Source: Styela clava (lineage: Eukaryota; Chordata; Ascidiacea; Stolidobranchia; Styelidae). Taken from it: a stretch of 64,000 bases of DNA. Under the pieces are notes generated by a model that searched no databases, was not told the DNA's origin, and worked only from the letters and a program-made list of their open reading frames with translations. Position 1 is the stretch's first letter. Each line of letters opens with the position of its first letter. A program made the position numbers and the translations under genes. The DNA lies in contig NC_135261.1 in assembly GCF_964204865.1 (NCBI RefSeq), forward strand, positions 1,054,001 through 1,118,000. The letters are read 5' to 3'. Of this stretch, positions 47,810 through 64,000 are shown piece by piece.

Positions 47810-47892
47810 CAACGACACGACCACCGTAGTCACGGTACGACCACCGGCCACCAACGATACGACTACCGGCCGTCGTAGTCAGTTACCACCCA
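47810..47892 (+). repeat. Short imperfect repeat of ACGACCACCG
   Basis: GACACGACCACCGTAGTCAC, GTACGACCACCGGCCACC and ATACGACTACCGGCCGTCG are variants of one 10-20 base unit. Function unknown. Confidence 0.6.
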
Positions 47893-48025
47893 TTAATAAT
47901 AAACTTCAATAAAAAACGCTTACGATGTGGTTCAAGTATTCAGGTATTTCCGAAAACAATTAAATCGAAACTTATGTATCAGAAATAAATTTATACATCC
48001 TAACTCCTTGCAATACCCATTTGAC

Positions 48026-48255
48026 GGCGCGGCGATGTAGCTCTGGATTAGGCATATGCGCGCCACCGCACCTCTGATTATTCTGCGTGGGCTCGCAGGT
48101 TCGAATTCAATGGGATGGTTATGTGCGAGAGGATGGACTCCTCGCTGGTCGGTTACGGCTTCCTCCGCCATCAAGTCCATGCTTCCGAAAACAAATAACT
48201 AACTAATCCCGTCTTATCGGCTCTCTTCTTCCCCGGGATAAATATGTAAATCCTT
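48026..48255 (+). mobile_element. tRNA-derived SINE with internal deletions
   Basis: The head GGCGCGGCGATGTAGCTC and B-box-like GCAGGTTCGAATTC are present, followed by GGTCGGTTACGGCTTCCTCC and CCCCGGGATAAATATGTAAA. About 90 bases of the body are missing compared with 49038-49371. Confidence 0.88.
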
Positions 48256-48259
48256 AATG

Positions 48260-49030
48260 AGTGATATGTGGGATGGCTGCATGGTGTGAGAGAATACGGA
48301 TTTTACAATTTATTGCACCGGGAATAAACTACTGTCTATAATCTATATATTCCCAAACTCGATCTTGAATTATACCGTGACCCGCCCTAGTATTACTTGG
48401 CGAGAGTTGGGCAATTCTTTCGTTCGTTTCTTTGACACGTGAATTCGAATCTGCACTCGATGGGATGTTAAGCCAATTATATCGAGATGTGCTGTACAGA
48501 ACGTATCACAGCGAGTGATATCAATCGACAGTGGAACGAACGGCATGTCAATTACGTGTCTTGTGGGGACCTTGTACAGCAGTTAGTAACCCAAGATTGT
48601 TGTTTGGATACAATTTATAAGGCTCAATCATACGTCAAACCACGGCAATGTATGATATGGAAATAGTTGCGAATGCTCCAGATGTATGGATCTGTCGACG
48701 GGGAAACCTTACGACGGTAGGAGTAATTATCTCCAATGAAATTTGAACCTGTGAACCCGTGTTGGCTAATCCAAAGTTTGCGTATACCTAACTCTTACCA
48801 CTATGCGCCACCGTCGCTGATATACGAGAATTACAAATTTTGATTAAACATACCGGTACGCTTGTAGCATCTATACATTCTATAGTATTTAGATGACTGT
48901 TGAAAACTTATATACAATGGATAGTTTCTCTTGTACATTTTTCCTGACTCAAACTTAAAGTATTAGCATAAACTGTTATAGCAGCTATTTATTAGAGTCC
49001 GCGAAAAGCTGATAAGCAAAAATATATCAA
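48260..49030. other. Spacer with an older tRNA-like repeat on the minus strand
   Basis: About 48730-48822, read on the minus strand, has GGTGGCGCATAGTGGTAAGA and ACAGGTTCAAATTTC, an A-box/B-box pair about 45 bases apart. It looks like another diverged tRNA-SINE head. The flanks hold no gene. Confidence 0.55.
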
Positions 49031-49037
49031 TTAAAAT

Positions 49038-49371
49038 GGCGCGGCGGTGTGGCTCATCGTGCTAAGCGTTAGGTATACGCTCGCCACCGCATCTCTGATT
49101 GCCCTGCGTGGTTCGCATGTTCGATCCCATGCGGGGTATTTATGTGCGAGAGGATTGCTGGACTCTTCGCTGTCGTAGGGTGGTTCACGTAACCGCTGGT
49201 CGGTTACGGTTTCCTCCACCATCAAGTCCATGCTTCCGAAAAACAAATATATAACTAAAACTAATCTCATACCCGACATGGACTGGTAACCGGACGAGAG
49301 GCCGTGGTTCGCCATGTGGTTAAGCCGTCTTATCGGCTTTCATCTCCCCCGGGATATATATGTAAAATCCT
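49038..49371 (+). mobile_element. tRNA-derived SINE, best full-length copy
   Basis: GGCGCGGCGGTGTGGCTCAT starts the element; GTGCTAAGCGTTAGG and GCATGTTCGATCCC are the pol III box regions. The body is as in the other copies, and the end is CCCCCGGGATATATATGTAA. It is the most complete of the copies and serves as reference for the family. Confidence 0.92.
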
Positions 49372-49644
49372 AAAACAGGACAGTACTTTATTGCGTGGCG
49401 TGCGATGCTTCCCGTCTGCAAATGACAGTATCATTTTGTTGCTTGATTTCAAATGAATATGTTACAGGCATATGGTTCCTGAGTTCCCTCTGTCTTCCGC
49501 TATATTAGTCTATATCCCCGTGATAACCATAATTGCGGCTACGCCATTTCAAATGATTACAGGAAGCGCACAGGACGTGCGAAGCAAACAAACATACGGG
49601 CGATAGTCGTCGATCACATTAATCATCTCTCCAGTCTACCGTGT

Positions 49645-49750
49645 TTCCCCGAAAATAAGACTGGGTCTTTTATCAATCAATTTTCTTTCAAAAAACAAAC
49701 ACTGAGGCTTATTTTCGGGAGATGTCTTTTATTTTCATTTATCAAGAACA
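49645..49750. mobile_element. Short palindromic element with GTTTCCCCGAAAATAAGAC
   Basis: TACCGTGTTTCCCCGAAAAT and the inner inverted GGCTTATTTTCGGGAGATGT form arms. The motif is familiar from widespread short DNA-transposon repeats in many animals, probably of mariner type. The right boundary is uncertain. Confidence 0.5.
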
Positions 49751-49754
49751 AAAT

Positions 49755-50395
49755 TGTAAAGTAGAGAATTACAGAGCAATGATCATATAGTCAGTCACAC
49801 GCAATATCAACAAGGTTTTCAACCAATTTTTGAAAAATTAACCGAATGTCATATCATGTGAGGTTGAGCATGTGAATCCTGAAAATCAGCAAAAACTGGA
49901 GGCGAAATAGCGGGCTTCCAAGAACTTGTAAGATTTCCCTTTACCTGAAAGAACCAATAAAAGCATTTTAAGTATTGGAAATGTAGCATTGTTCGATCCA
50001 ATAGTTGGAAAAAGGTGCCATTTTTCAAAAAACTTTGGAACAACAACTGTGAGAATTCAGGCACTTTCTACCAAATAAGCGACATATGATTATACCAGTC
50101 TAATCGAAGAAAGAACAAATATTCGGCCCGCTTTGTTTATATTCGATCACCTGACAAAAAGGCAAAACAGCCTACAACTACCTGCGGTTACTTCGCCCTT
50201 GTGTTACTCTTTTTTTGGTTGACGAAATAAATCTCTCTCTCTTCCGTTGTACTTTATTTTTTCTATACGAAGGCTCATACAACTTGTACAAAAAGAAAAA
50301 TAAAACTACCAGGTTTTTAATGACTATTTGATTTTAAGATGTGGGTATATAAAATCGATAAATCCAATATTTGAAAGAAAAAAAAAACGCTTTTT
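49755..50395. other. Gene-free stretch
   Basis: AT-rich, with only short open frames. It includes GATCACCTGACAAAAAGGC, which recurs in changed form near 50712, so part may be repeat. Confidence 0.35.
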
Positions 50396-50400
50396 TTACA

Positions 50401-50589
50401 ACAAGAGAGCTATGCTAAAATATATGGATACGTAATTTTGAAGACGTCATAGCAAAAAATAATTCCATATTTAACCACCGAAAATTTCAAAGCAATTGGT
50501 CCAGTAATCAAAGAGAAAAGCGATTACTTCAAAACGTGTCGAAGAACAACATAACAACAAAACGATCGTTATGTCCACTACGTGTCCAA
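50401..50589. repeat. Dispersed repeat (partner at 18543)
   Basis: ACAAGAGAGCTATGCTAAAA to CACTACGTGTCCAAA parallels the copy in intron 1 of TPR gene A, with a shortened middle. Confidence 0.8.
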
Positions 50590-50832
50590 AAACTCTTAAA
50601 CAACACAGCAAGAAATTAGCATTTCGCATGATTTCGTGCCGAACAAATGTGAGATAATAAAAAACTGATTAGACAGATTCATGGTGAAAGCTTAATCGCC
50701 CGGTCCGCTTTTTTCCAATTGATCACATGACAAAAACAAAACAATCTACGATTACCAACGATCGGTCACTCTGCTCTTGCGTTGCTCACTGCCGGTGTCC
50801 TTTGTTTTCTGTTTTATTTATCGGCCATCGTA

Positions 50833-63797
<12,965 letters not shown>

Positions 63798-64000
63798 GTA
63801 TTCAATATATTATATTCGAATTTATTTTTTTCTTAGATATATTCCAAATGATAAAATACTCAGTTTCGGCCACCCCTGGTACCTGGCATAGTTGAGTGCA
63901 ACGCCTTACCACAAGACTTAGTTTTTTTGACTGGGCAGGAATTCTGGTGTACATGGATAGGAAATAATACTTTATTGAGTATTGTTAAGTTATTGTGATA

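Noticed and set aside
50782-50832. Hydrophobic extension upstream of the PLEKHM1-like start, resembling a signal anchor
   Set aside because: It has no ATG in frame, and PLEKHM1 proteins are cytosolic with no membrane segment. The ATG at 50833 is preferred.

Overview
The window is nuclear DNA of an animal. Spliced genes with GT/AG introns, a single-exon mitochondrial carrier of the SLC25A51 type, a RUN-domain gene of the PLEKHM1 type and a dense load of small DNA transposons all point to a metazoan. AT-rich, compact, hAT- and SINE-rich sequence would suit an invertebrate deuterostome such as an ascidian. That placement is an inference; nothing here fixes the species. There are no bacterial operons, no CRISPR array and no viral genome. 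All coordinates were worked out by hand and may be off by a base or two.

Layout. 0-9 kb: a non-autonomous hAT element (1343-3445), a short MITE, then an almost complete hAT transposon (5097-8124) with perfect terminal inverted repeats (TIRs), an 8-bp target-site duplication (TSD) and a transposase gene broken by two frameshifts. 9-11.7 kb: gene-poor. 11.7-31 kb: a tandem segmental duplication of about 7 kb with its copies about 12.1 kb apart. Each copy carries a minus-strand TPR-protein gene: copy A (15861-18880) is broken, copy B (27703-30912) is intact and predicts 426 aa. Between and inside the copies lie several hAT MITEs, some of which are missing at the matching site of the other copy and so inserted after the duplication. 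31-45 kb: repeats, tRNA-derived SINEs, a decayed piggyBac transposon (38253-40949) with nested MITEs, a possible decayed coding stretch near 36 kb, and a 363-bp tandem duplication ending in long G runs. 45.2-46.1 kb: the intact minus-strand SLC25A51-like gene. 46.5-50 kb: a cluster of SINEs and GTAC-rich palindromic low-complexity DNA. 50.8-63.8 kb: the first exons of a plus-strand PLEKHM1-like gene that runs off the window, with MITEs, tandem repeats and a mariner fold-back element in its introns.

The three host gene types are not an obvious pathway. SLC25A51 carries NAD+ into mitochondria, PLEKHM1 is a RAB7/ARL8/HOPS adaptor of late endosomes and autophagosomes, and the TPR proteins are unrecognised. 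The strongest original observations are: (1) the 8-bp TSDs of nearly all the hAT MITEs have TA at the centre, the published Buster-type signature, whereas the resident near-complete hAT does not; (2) the duplicated TPR genes have matched exon phases, a swapped middle module and a short N-terminal Asn/Gln/Ile motif of uncertain, possibly assembly-forming, nature; (3) the mariner copy is a fold-back derivative that keeps only the DNA-binding half of its transposase.
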